From: Pleurostoma richardsiae
Taxonomy: Eukaryota > Ascomycota > Sordariomycetes > Calosphaeriales > Pleurostomataceae
DNA length: 64,000 nucleotides
NCBI GenBank assembly: GCA_030052745.1
Contig: JANBVO010000055.1
Coordinates: forward strand, 124,001 to 188,000
Direction: 5' to 3'
The position numbers and the translations under genes were made by a program. Positions 32,589 to 43,234 of this stretch are shown here, one piece after another. Positions within the stretch are counted from its first letter, which is position 1. Each line of letters starts with the position of its first letter. The notes beneath the pieces were generated by a model, which was not told the DNA's origin, did not search any database, and saw only the letters and a program-made list of their open reading frames with translations.

Positions 32589-35500
32589 ATGACTGACGCA
32601 GATTCGAGTGGCCAGACGAGTGGCCTGTACAAGTCTCTTTCAAACGATGTACATCGTGTGAACGGTATCTTTTACGGCCACCCAGGTCGTATAACCTACA
32701 TTCCCTCCGAGGATGTCGAGAACGGATTGGGCAAGCTAAGTGTCACCCGCGTTACCGGGCAAAGTAAGTCACTGCGACATTTTCAAGCCTTCATTATGTT
32801 AACGTGTCTTAAGCTCCATTATTCCGGCAGCTATCACCATTCGAGCAATGGCTGCCCTCCACCAGGGCAGAAGCACCTGTGCCAACCTTGGAGAAGACCT
32901 CACAATCTGTAAGGTCGCAAAGGTACTGGCTGCTGAAAAACGAGCCAGAAGCCTTTGCAGGAAACACAGAGCTCACCCATTCAATATCTGAGTCTCTTCT
33001 CGCTTCCCCGAAAGACGACGCCAGCACGCTATCTGTTCTGGATGTCGGGGAGATAACGGATTTGAGCAGCGCCCACGCGGTTACAGGGTGCTTTGCCGTT
33101 GCTATAGCTGCTGGTGAGGGTGGTCATATCCTTCGATTGGCGGGGCTACACAATGAAACTCGCGGTTGGGAAGCCGATAGAAGCTCGCGGCTGCGATTAC
33201 AGACAGTTAAGTCGGGGGACCAGGGCTTCTGGTGCAGCGACGGCGCCCCCATCCTCCAGATCAAGTTCGCCTCCCGACACAGGAAATACAACCAAATCCG
33301 GTGGCTCATCGTGCAGAAAGCGACGTCGACCACAGTCTTCGAGCCAGAACTCCGCGGCGAGCCTGTGAATGATGTCGAGTCGAGGTGCTACCTGGACCTG
33401 GGGAGGCCGAACCACATTGCCGCAAATCCTATCGTCACTATCACACAGGGCGCGACTGGAGGTGATCCTCATTGCGACTTCTCTTTCAGCCCTGGTTTCG
33501 ACGCAGATCCACCCCAGCTGGCCATCATTGACCGGTCCGGACGCTGGACTGTCTTGCATGTCATGCGCGATCGTTTCGGCGGTAGTAAATCTGCGAGACC
33601 GACAATTAAGTACACTGGAAGTCTTGTTCCCGCCCCCATGAAGGGCATAGGTGCTTCTCCGCCGACCCACAGAGGCTGGTATACCATCCATTGGATATCC
33701 CAGGCTGATACTGGGGACTGGGAGGATCCCGGGAGCCCTTCGACCGACTTCGTGAGATTGAGGGTGAATAACCTTCCTTCTGGGCTTCGCATCTCTCCCA
33801 AGAGTTCCGGTACGCTCATGTTGTGCGATCGTACCGACATCCACTTGGTGGATGCACAGAGTGGCAATGCCATATCGAGTTTGCCCCTTGTGAAGCAAAA
33901 CAGAGCCGAACGGATCCTTGATGTTCAACTCTCCCCGCGGCATCATTCTCATGCATTTATTCTGACTAATACCAGCCTATTTTGGCTGGATCTCCTTCCT
34001 TCACCGGCCTCGAAGATCTCGCAGCCTCTGATACTCGTGTCTTGTCCCCATCTCAGAGACTCCAGTTACAAGTCCTTGAAAATTGCAGTTGTGAGCGACC
34101 GCTCTCGCCCTGAGTCAGAAGCAACAATTGTGTGTTTATACTCTTCGAACAGCCAGCAGGTGGTGCTGTTCTGGTTCAGCCTTGAGGCCACTGTGCGACA
34201 GCCGCATATTCATCAACAGACGGTCCAAGTCACGCAGGTGGACGACACAACATTACCAGGTACTCTGAGGCTTGAATGCCTGCTTCCTCTTCCTGCAAAA
34301 GTGACTCGCAGACGCAATAATTCTGATGGCCTCGGCGACGAGCTTCAGCACGCCGTTCGGTTTTACCAGTTTCTGGGTCTGGGATCTGACCTGAGCCTCC
34401 ATTCCTCGCTGAATGCAGTGTCGGCAGACCAGGGGCATGTTTCAGGAGCCCCTGATGTACGATTTGATCGCCTCTGGCGCCAAGGGAAACGCAAGGCCTA
34501 TCTGCACCGCGTCGAGGACAGTTTCGTATTGCCCGATGAGCTCAGGCGGGAAGTTGTCCCGGAAGCAGAGCAACGCCCCGGCCCAGGACTAACGCAGCTC
34601 GCCCGCATCGCTGAGCGGAGTTCCCGGTCAAGAAATCTTCGCTCCTTCTTCAGCCGAGTCATCCGAGGCATCAATGATACTCTCAATGACGACGAAAGTG
34701 CCGTTGGAACTGATAAAGATGGGCATGACATTATTCCTTTTCAAAGCATTCGTGAAATCGTGGAGAGGGGGGTGGAGGAGGGCCAAGCCACCTTTGTATC
34801 CCTGTAAGTCAGTCGGGCCCATGATTAACCATTTGCTAACTAAATGCAGCCTCGACTTTATTGACCATATTCAGCGACCGCCAGACTTTGACGTTGCCGG
34901 TTTCGACTGGAACTCTCAGATAGACGAGCTACAGGGCATTGATTCAGATCGAGTACGGATAGTCCAGCAATCGGCACACAGCATGCGGCTCAGCCCTGCA
35001 GACCTATTCGAAAAGTTCTCAATTCTCTGGTCCGCAAGGTTGCCTCCGAATGCCCTCAGGGAAGCAACCGAGCGCAGAATGCAGGCAATCCTCCAGCGGC
35101 TCGCGATCGAGATATCATTATCTGGACTAGGTCTGATGGTCAACGATCCGGCAGCCTCCCTATATCATGATGAGTTGCCGAGCCCTGACAGTCTCATCAA
35201 ACGAGAAGGAACGCCATCTGCCCAAACCCAGAACATGCATAAGGCCGGCCTTCCAACCCCGTCAGCATCACCGGCACCAGCACCAGCTCCGATACATCCT
35301 GAGGCTGATAATGTCGACTACAATGCGCAGGACGTGGACCCGGTGATCAAACGGTTGCAGATGTACATGACCATCAGAACTCTTCCTCCTCCAAACAAGC
35401 CGGGCTCCCGCCTCCTATCTCACTGGCCTGAACAGCGAGGCAGTGATCCGGCCGAAGACTCCTTCATACCAGGCAACCTTAAGAGAGACAGGGGACGAGA

Positions 35501-35774
35501 CTCCCGTAGGAAGCAACGAAATGCTAGCAAACGCCGTCAAAGCAGCGAGAGGTCGATACGCGGATCGAGCCCGGCTTCTGGCCCGTCTACTCAACCACTC
35601 CCACGGATCATCCACTCCAGCCAGATACCAGATAACACCTCGCAGAGCCAGCCTTCATCCTTGCCAGTGCAGCCTATGTCTCAGCCTGTTTCGGGATTAC
35701 ATGGCGTCAGGGTGACGCCGAGCAGAAAAAAGTCGAAGGGAAAGGGGAGAAAGTCTATAGGTGGATTCAGGTGA
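32589..35774 (+). CDS. RRN6: RNA polymerase I core factor subunit RRN6
   Basis: Component of the core factor that binds the rDNA core promoter and recruits Pol I. Three exons (32589-32763, 32814-34803, 34850-35774) give 1029 residues. The start was set by joining a 58-codon first exon (IFYGHPGRITYIPSED) to LFRQLSPFEQWLP by an acceptor right after gttaacgtgtcttaag. The later cggcag acceptor breaks the frame. The central part is beta-propeller-like (FASRHRKYNQIRWLIVQKA, LGRPNHIAANP, DFSFSPGFDADPPQLAIIDR). The C-terminus is Ser/Arg/Lys-rich and ends with the basic tail KKSKGKGRKSIGGF seen in fungal RRN6. Family recognition is from memory of fungal homologues. Confidence 0.87.
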
Positions 35775-36223
35775 GAGCAGCCTGCACATATCTAGTATGC
35801 GTTGCCAATAAGGGGAGCTTGTGGTACGATGTATGGAGTCTCGGGTATGTTTGGAAAGGAAATGGATAGCAAAGCTACAATAGAGATAGACTCTCAAGAG
35901 GATAATCGATTCGATGCATGCTCTACGACACCCCAGAGGACCTGTGAGTCAGTTAAGCCTGGAAGCAAATCGTATGAGGTTGAATCGCAACTATCCAGCC
36001 TATGCTAGTAATGTAGAGACATAGACCAATACAGGGAATTATCTTTTCTTATCTTCGATTCTGCCACAGCCTCTTCATCCGTGATGATGTCTTTGCGTGC
36101 GGAGAGTGACTTGGGAGTGGCAACTTGCAAACGGGTTGCATTTCGCGGTATAAGAATATCGGCCCCTGCTAAAGCTGGTAACATCAACAACTAAACAATC
36201 ACTCGACAATACCTGCTAGAAAG
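35775..36223. other. Intergenic, PITH gene promoter
   Basis: 449 bp between RRN6 and the PITH-domain gene, both on the + strand. No ORF of note; holds the RRN6 3' end and the next promoter. Confidence 0.5.
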
Positions 36224-36960
36224 ATGTCTCATCACTGCCACGACGAGCATCATCACCACCATGGAGGTGATGAGCACGACCACTCCGACGATATAACGCC
36301 GGCCTTGCAGTTCTCTCTGTATCCCCACATCAACTTCGACGATGTCACGGCCCTCAACGAGGCCCAGCACGGCTCCGCCAAGGCCATAGTCAAGAAGACA
36401 TGGGCAGAGCGACTTGCTGATGAGCCCGAGTTGGCGAGCGATGCCGACGAGCAGCTCATCGTCAACGTCCCGTGAGCTCACCCCCGCCTCTTAGGAGGAG
36501 AGCATCAGTAACGTACAGGCGACTAACGCGAAGCAGCTTCACGGGCCAGGTCAAGCTGCACTCCATCCTGCTGCGCACCTCGGACTCGCCCAGCGCCCCG
36601 CGCACCCTGCGGGTCTTCCAGAACCGCGAGGACGTCGACTTCGACGCCGCGGCGGAGCAGGAGCCGGCGCAGGAGCTCGAGCTGGCGCGCACCTCGGAGG
36701 TGCAGGAGCTGCCGGTGCGGCGGGCGCGCTTCGCACGGGTGCAGCGGCTGGCGCTGTTCTTCCCGGACAACTTCGGGGACGGCGACGAGGACGTCACCCG
36801 GATCGCGTACCTGGGCTTCAAGGGCGAGTGGATGCAGCTGGGGAGGGCGCCGGCTAACATCCTGTACGAGGCGGCGGCGAACCCGAGCGACCATGCGGTC
36901 AAGGGCACGGATATCAACCAGATGGGGAGCCATATCGGCGGGAGAGGCGGCGGGCACTGA
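36224..36960 (+). CDS. PITH-domain protein (PITHD1-like)
   Basis: Member of the PITH (proteasome-interacting thioredoxin-type C-terminal domain) family. Two exons (36224-36471, 36537-36960) give 223 residues. The N-terminus is His-rich (MSHHCHDEHHHHHGG), a common PITHD1 feature. The PITH fold follows: LYPHINFDDVTALNE, LIVNVPFTGQVKLHSILLRT across the splice, LALFFPDNFGDGDEDVTRIAYLGFKGEW, and a short tail (GSHIGGRGGGH). The protein is stand-alone, without the thioredoxin domain of TXNL1. In human, PITHD1 is proteasome-linked; the fungal role is not established. Confidence 0.93.
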
Positions 36961-37179
36961 GCGTACTCAGACGCAGAAAGAGAAAGTGAAAGGATGAAGG
37001 TGCTAGCAAAGGTGTTCTACTACTATCTCAGACGCCTTCGTGGGAGAAGACCTTCTACTCGAATCAAGACTATCAATCTTTACAGTGTCATCACCATGTA
37101 TTGTATTGACTGGGCCTACTGAGCTGGAGAGGGTCGAGCACAGGCGTGACACTTTCTGTCATTGGTGAGAGCATACGAA

Positions 37180-38199
37180 TTACATGAAGTCTTCCTCCCA
37201 GTCCTCGCTCCTATTATAGTTGCTTGATCCCTCCATGTTTTCCGCTGTGAACATATCGTCGTATGCGTGATCTTTCTGCCACTTCTTCTCCTGCCTCTCC
37301 TTTGCTACACGGGCTTCTTCTTTTTTCTGATGAAATGTCAAAATCATTCGTACAAGAGGACAGAAGAGCAAGGATCCGACAACTTACCCTTAGCAGCTGT
37401 GCCGCCTGGTCTTTCTTCCTGAGCTCCTTTAAGTGGTCGTCCTTTTCTTGCCTCAAGTCAGGCTGCTTCTCGACCTTGGTCTTATTGAGCCGGTTGATGA
37501 TCGGGTTCTCTCTCTGAGCGACAAGGATCTTCTTGACCTGTGCATGATATCAGAACACCTTGTAAAGCAGTGTACTGAAGATGTGGTCTCCTGACCTTTC
37601 TTGGATCCTTGAAGCTGACTTGGCCTACTGCCATGCCGCCGTCTTTCTTGAGATTTGACCATGGCGTGTAGATAATGGTCACGTTGTCTTTCTTGTTGCC
37701 TTTGGCAAAGTGTCAGTTACATACCCGTTGAAAAAGGGGTTCAGTTGACCAGCAACTCACCCTCGATGGAGTTTGCCTTTGTGAGCTGCGCGAGGTCCGT
37801 CAAGAGATCAGTCGGGATGTTGTCCCATGTCTCCCCTTCTCGTAACCTGAGGTAAATATGTGCGCTGGAGAGTTTGTCTGCGTGAAACTATCATGCGGTG
37901 AGATGGTGAGCACGGGCGTATTACGGCCAAGGCCAAGATTCGCTTCATTCATACCCTAAGAGCATCAAGATGAATGAATATGTGGAACAGGCGGTCCAGT
38001 ATATAAGCATGACTTACCATACATCCTCCTCCCAGCCGTGCTTTATCAATTCCTCATCTAGAAGAGGGTGAGCTTCGTGAAAGGGCCATCAAGAGCAAGG
38101 ATTCTGCACGTTGGTAGTAGACGTACTCTCAAACTTGTCCTTCCCGACATAGACATATGCCGGGGGATCAACCACCGTGGAGGTAAAGTAGTACACCAT
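37180..38199 (-). CDS. JLP2: CCDC25/Jlp2 homologue (NFACT-R domain) with a one-base exon
   Basis: Relative of human CCDC25 and yeast Jlp2, a small protein with an NFACT-R/DUF814 domain linked to RNA/DNA binding. Exons: 38199-38127, 38057-38018, 37955 alone, 37887-37761, 37699-37596, 37537-37388, 37326-37180, giving 213 residues (human about 208). Conserved blocks: [75 protein letters not shown], and an acidic end (DWEEDFM). The Trp codon in EEDVW needs one G that lies between two normal-sized introns (62 and 67 nt). An assembly error there would be the other reading. It is divergent from uL3m across 311 bp. Confidence 0.85.
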
Positions 38200-38510
38200 C
38201 TCCAAGAGCGGTGACAGTAAGTATGAGAATATAGAATAGCGAGAAGCTTTTCTTAGGTGTAAGGCGATATAGATGCCTTATTCGAAGCTTGCGACGGGCA
38301 AAATGTGACAAATGCCCGTTGTACGACCGCCTGTATAGCAAAGTGCGAACCTGGTCTCTGCCGCCCGCCGTAAAATTTTCCGGTCTGAGGCTCCGAAGCC
38401 TCACCTCAAATTTCCACCAGCCGGCACTAACCCGCACCCATCAATCCAACAACCACGGCAGCACCACCCCGACGAACCGAGCCCATTGTCCCGCGGCCTT
38501 CAAAGCGACA
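38200..38510. promoter_or_regulatory. Compact divergent promoter, JLP2 / uL3m
   Basis: 311 bp between start codons read away from each other. It must hold both leaders and both promoters. An AT-rich core (ccgtaaaattttccgg, near 38368-38384) is the only notable word. Confidence 0.45.
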
Positions 38511-39593
38511 ATGGCGCCTCGCATGCCATCACGGTGCTGGGCGCAGCTGCGCCGAGCCACGGCGCTCGCCTCCGAACAGCCATCCGCCGCCTCCTTCCTT
38601 GTCCCCCGAACCACCAAGCGCGGCGTGAAGTACGGCTGGAACACACTCCCGAAGCGCAGCCCCAATCCACTCCGCTTCAACCTCGGCGAGGGCCTCCCGG
38701 AGCCCACAGCCAGCCCGGCCGCGGCGCTCAAGCGGAAGGAGCGGACGACGCCGCTGAGGACGGGTGTGCTGGCCATCAAGAAGGGCATGACGGCGTACTA
38801 CACGAGAAACGGCAAGCGGATCCCCGCGACGGTGCTGCAGCTGGACCAGGTGCAGGTGGTGGCGCACAAGACACGTTCCAAGCACGGCTACTGGGCCGTG
38901 CAGGTCGGCTGCGGCGCGAGGCGGCCCGTGACGGTCACGGCGCCGCAGCTGGGCTACTACGAGGCCAAGGGCGTCCCGCCCAAGGAGCACCTCGCCGAGT
39001 TCAAGGTACGCGACGCGAGTGGCCTCCCCCCGGTCGGCGTGCAGCTGCAGCCGGACTGGTTCCACAAGGGACAGAGGGTGGACGTGCGGTCCAACAGCCG
39101 CGGTATGGGTTTTGAGGGAGGCATGAAGCGGCACAACTTCAAGGGTCAGGAGAAGTCCCATGGTAACTCGCTCAACCACCGGACGATCGGCACGACGGGT
39201 CCCTCGCAGGGCAGCGGTTCTAGGGTGCTGCCCGGCAAGAAGATGCCCGGGCGGATGGGCAACGAGCGCGTGACGGTGCAGAACCTGCCGGTGCTCAAGG
39301 TCGATAACGAACTAGGCATCATCGTCGTCAAGGGCGCCGTGGGTGGCCCCAAGGGCGCGCTAGTCAAGATCGCGGACGCCATCAAGAAGGAACCGCCTAC
39401 CCAGGAGTTCATCGACAGGATGAACCAGGTGCTGCGGGAGCGGTTCCCCAACGCGGCGGAGGAGCTGCAGGCTGCGCGGGAGAAGCACATGGAGCTCAAA
39501 CAGCTGAGGCGGGAGGGGAGGATAGCGGAGGCGTTGAAGCTGGGAATCACTGAGTCCGGATATGAGCAGCAGCTGCCGGGCGCGACCCTGTAA
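38511..39593 (+). CDS. MRPL9: Mitochondrial large-subunit ribosomal protein uL3m
   Basis: Structural protein of the mitochondrial 54S subunit near the peptidyl-transferase region (yeast Mrpl9, human MRPL3). A single exon from the ATG at 38511 gives 360 residues; the open frame upstream is leader. The N-terminus is a basic, mitochondrial-type presequence (APRMPSRCWAQLRRATA). Conserved L3 blocks: GVLAIKKGMTAYYT, VQVVAHKTRSKHGYWAVQVG, FHKGQRVDVRSNSRGMGFEG, NFKGQEKSHGNSLNHRTIGT, LPGKKMPGRMGNERVTVQNL. A helical C-terminal extension (LREGRF-type, AAREKHMELKQLRREGR) is typical of fungal members. It converges on COA1 with a 190-bp gap. Confidence 0.95.
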   Translation: MAPRMPSRCWAQLRRATALASEQPSAASFLVPRTTKRGVKYGWNTLPKRSPNPLRFNLGEGLPEPTASPAAALKRKERTTPLRTGVLAIKKGMTAYYTRNGKRIPATVLQLDQVQVVAHKTRSKHGYWAVQVGCGARRPVTVTAPQLGYYEAKGVPPKEHLAEFKVRDASGLPPVGVQLQPDWFHKGQRVDVRSNSRGMGFEGGMKRHNFKGQEKSHGNSLNHRTIGTTGPSQGSGSRVLPGKKMPGRMGNERVTVQNLPVLKVDNELGIIVVKGAVGGPKGALVKIADAIKKEPPTQEFIDRMNQVLRERFPNAAEELQAAREKHMELKQLRREGRIAEALKLGITESGYEQQLPGATL

Positions 39594-39783
39594 CATTACA
39601 AGACCCATATCATATATTGTACATGTAGACTATACACAACCCATCCTAGCGTTCGTCTATCATTGCCTCGAACAGCATCGAGTCCCGAACACCTGCTGGC
39701 TTTCTCGCCTTTTTTGGGCAGCATCCCTAATGAATTTGCTGTCGTCTTCTTCCTGAGCAGAGTTGTTTCCCCTTAGCCTAGAC

Positions 39784-40495
39784 TCATTTCTTGTTCATCT
39801 GCCTGAACCCTCTCGTGGCAGCCGCCGCAGGGCCCTCTTCCAAGTCAAGATCATCCACCGCCACGCTTCCCGACGCCTCCATGCTCCTGAACGGATCGCC
39901 CTCCTCCAGCAGGTCGATCTTCCTGCCGTCGGTGGTCTCGAGGCTCCACTCGGTCGTCTCGAACAGGCCGCGGGGCGTCGGCCGGTGGCTGGCGAAACGC
40001 ATGACGCCCTCGGCGCGGGTGCCTTTGACGGCGAAGGAGATGTTGATGCGGCCGTGCAGCTGGTTCATCTCGCCGCTGATCCAGGGGATCTGCTGCTTGA
40101 AGTAAATCTCGTCGCCTAGGTACTCGCGCGCGCGGTCGCTGGTGCGCAGCGCGTACAGGGTCGACGAGACCACGGGGCTCGACTGCTTCTGGTAGTTGAA
40201 GATGGCGGCGCTGCAGCAGGCGATGATGGCCGCGAATATGGGCAGCGTGTGAGACCACTTGAAGCCGGTCTTCTCGACATCTGTTGAGGGGAAGCATCAG
40301 ACGTCAGTTCAGAGCGGGAGGAGTGCATCTGTCCCACGAACCTGGCAGTTCTCGGTCTGGTCGTCTCTCCATCAGAGGCCCATCTCCGGGCTTTGGCGCG
40401 GCGACAATCCCCCGTCGCTGGAGGAGCCGACTCCTCGGCGCAACTGGCCGTAGCCGAAGCAAGAAAGGCCTCCTGCTGATCTGCCTGGACAACAT
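39784..40495 (-). CDS. COA1: Cytochrome c oxidase assembly factor COA1
   Basis: Inner-membrane factor in early complex IV (Cox1) assembly. Two exons (40495-40342, 40280-39784) give 216 residues. The N-terminus is rich in Arg and Leu with no acidic residue for about 35 positions, a clear presequence (LSRQISRRPFLLRLRPVAPR). One membrane segment follows (LPIFAAIIACCSAAIFNY). The family core is STLYALRTSDRAREYLGDEI, then IPWISGEMNQLHGRINISF, VKGTRAEGVMRF and FETTEWSLETTDGRKIDLL. Recognised from fungal Coa1/DUF1783 proteins. The intron donor is GTTCGT, as in the mitochondrial gene at 8916-9725. Confidence 0.9.
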
Positions 40496-41087
40496 GTTCC
40501 TAATACTGGCGAGCGAATCCTCCCAGTCAAGCTCGCTGAACCGTAAAGTCGACTATCATCATCAGCCCACATCTGAAGATTCATTTATGCGATTATCCGA
40601 GTATATCGGTCTCAAGGCGGAACGTAATTCCGCTAACTTAGGTGCCCTGCAGGACTGCGTAGACATGTTGGGCCAATCGACTAATTTACCCTGAGGTGCT
40701 CTTTGTAAATGCAGCCTCATACAGCACCTTAGCAAGCTCTGTTAAGACTGCTTCTTGAGGGTCTACTTGACTCAGATGTGAATATCTGGGCTGGCGACAG
40801 GCGGCCCCTGATCCCGACTCACCACATATCAACTATCCCTTGTTAATGACAAGTAACTAAGTAGATAGTTCCCAGTGCTCTTCCCCATCAAAGGGTCATG
40901 CCATATGTTCTCTTGAGTATTCCAATACCGAACGGGACGGTGAACAAACCAAGTCGTCCATTTCACTAGCGATACGTGGGTGTTGTCGGCTAGCCACTAC
41001 TTCAGAACAACAAATAGAATCAGGCAGCCATAACCCCTAACGAGCCGATAGCTCGGGTCGAGGGGCTTCTTGACGGGTATCAAATCG
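40496..41087. other. Intergenic, COA1 promoter side
   Basis: 592 bp between COA1 and ARP10, tandem on the minus strand. Moderately AT-rich and no supported feature. Confidence 0.5.
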
Positions 41088-42865
41088 TTACAAAACTCCC
41101 CACACGCCCAGGGTCCAGTTCGTCCCTGCCGCGGCGCCCCTGATCAGCCCACCGGCGCCCAGGCTCTGCCTCTGCTGCGCCTTGAAGTCGACCTCGCTCG
41201 GCTTCGACGCCCCGCTCGCCCCCTGCTGCAGCCACAGGTCGTGGTCGATCGTGGCGACGGCCGGCACCTTGAGCTGCGACAGCATGCTCGCGCCGCTCCA
41301 CGGACCGAGCGACTCAACGGCCCTGAGCTTGCCCTGCACTCTCGGCCTGGCGCCGTCACCCCCCTCCCGTAGCTGCCTCTCGATGGGGTCCGCTTCCGGT
41401 GCCGCATTCGCCGCGTCGTGCCACACGCCGTCCTGGTCGCCGTCGCCGTCTGCTGGCTGGGGTACTCCTGTCGGCCCGGTGGTGGCCTGTCTGGTGCCTC
41501 GCCGCTGCAGCTTGGGGTTGGCCTTCAGCTGCTCAATAGCCTTGCCTCGCACGGGATCCCAGCCCCGTTCTTCAACGAGGCGGGCTACTTCATCGAATAT
41601 GCGGCCTCGGAGCCCGAGGACCTTTGAGCAGCCGCCTGTGAAGATGATGCGTGACATGCATAGGGCTCGCACGTCCATTGGTAGCTGTAATAGGCTCTGA
41701 TACACCAGTAAAGGGACTGGCAACTCATTGTCGTCGAAGCTGGTAGAGCTGTACTGTGAGTCGAAGAAAGTGGCTTCACAAGGCTCCGTGAGCTGATCAT
41801 ACGCGGTATCAAGTATCAGAGGTGGTGACGTCGACCTTAGAGGTATGGTGATGTGATCGGGAGCGTCGAAAACTCCTCGACCGTCATCGCCGGATTCGTC
41901 CTGTTCAGGCAGTTGTGCCAACCCTTCCGCCTCTTGCGAGGACGAGGCGTTCCTCGCTGGCTTGCACCACACTGCACGACAGGCCACGTCCTCGCATTCC
42001 TCGAAACTAACAACATCCTCGCTCGAGTCCTCGTTAGGCGTCAACCCTTGCGATCGAGCGACTGCGGCTTTCAGGAACTTGTGCGTCTGCTCTATCAGCA
42101 ACCGCCCGCCTCGAACGCTCCGGCTGCATTGGACTTCGCGATACTCGTATACACTGGTCACTACCGTCTCCTGCCACCCTAGGTCGACTATTAATGCTGA
42201 TCGAACGCCGGCAGCGATGGCCGAGGCCACGGAGGCCGAGAACAGTGAGATGTTGGGGGCTTGGAATCGGTTGAAAAGGGTGTCGAGAACCGTGGAGAGC
42301 AGAGGTATCGGCGTGCCCGATGGAACCACGGCCACGAGCCTCCGCGGTCGTGAGTCGATGAGGAGATATCTACAAGAACTAATTAGCGAGGAAAGAAGAG
42401 AGAAGATGTCGGTCCAAGATCATACTTTGTGAAAGCCTCTCGTAAAGCGCGCTCGATTTTGTCGCTGACGAGATTGAGGTCTAGTCCGCGGATGTCAAGC
42501 TGCCACAACTCGTGATCCCTTCCCCAGTCCTTCCCAGAAGCCCTCTTACGCCAATCATCCTCGTAGCCTGTTTCCCATATCCTGAAATCACCCAGCCGTC
42601 GCTGGTGCTCCGGTCGAAACTCCACCAGCGCCTTGGGTACGGCGTCGCCCGCAAAACCGACCTGCAGCTTCCTCGAGCCGAGCTCGACAACGATGACATC
42701 GTCCTCGGCGCGAATGCTCGAAGGGGAACCGAAGGTCGACGGGAGAGTCCGCACAGGGGTGTGAGGGCTGGCTGGGCCAGTCTGTCCGCGGCTGGGAGAG
42801 TCGCTGCCTGCTTTGATGCTCGAGAGGGCGCGGTGCGGGAGACTCGGCCCCGCGGATGCAGACAT
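41088..42865 (-). CDS. Actin-related protein of the dynactin pointed end (ARP10/ARP11)
   Basis: Actin-fold protein likely to cap the pointed end of the Arp1 filament in dynactin, supporting dynein transport of nuclei and endosomes (Neurospora ro-7 is Arp11). Two exons (42865-42426, 42369-41088) give 573 residues. Actin-like blocks: DDVIVVELGSRKLQVGFAGD (phosphate-1 loop), SALIVDLGWQETVVTSVYE (phosphate-2), MSRIIFTGGCSKVLGLRGRI (adenosine motif). The family mark GRDHELWQLDIRGLDLNLV is in the N-terminal part. It is longer than animal ARP10 (about 417) because of a polar insertion around residues 265-330 and a long tail with an alanine/proline-rich stretch. It is divergent from YEN1. Confidence 0.85.
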
Positions 42866-43234
42866 CGTGTCTCGTGAGCGGGAGATTTATGCCGATTTGA
42901 TCATCATCATCTTGTCTAATGACTGGGAAGGGGCAGGCTTGAAGTCAGTATGGCGCGTGGGGCTGTCAAAGTCCCTGGCGCCAGCGTGGAACAGCTCACA
43001 TCCCTGTAGAAACGTGGGGCATCCCTGCAAGCCCAAAACGGTAGTAAAGTCAACAAACGCCACGGACCACCAAACGTCTACGTGCCTCTACTATAGTATA
43101 ACCCATAACGTCTCCTTTCCATTACGACGAGGTCCATAAAGGCTTGTTAACGCGATTCTACATAATTTGTCAAGATTTCTTGTCATGATGAGGTAGCAGC
43201 AGCTCGATAGCTGTCTACAAACACTTGCTCAGCC
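42866..43234. promoter_or_regulatory. Divergent promoter region, ARP10 / YEN1
   Basis: 369 bp between two start codons read away from each other; both promoters must lie here. No clear element was recognised. Confidence 0.4.

Noticed and set aside
32764-32830. The cggcag acceptor for the first RRN6 intron
   Set aside because: It shifts the frame and hits a stop; the acceptor ending at 32813 keeps frame and has a gttaac branch site.
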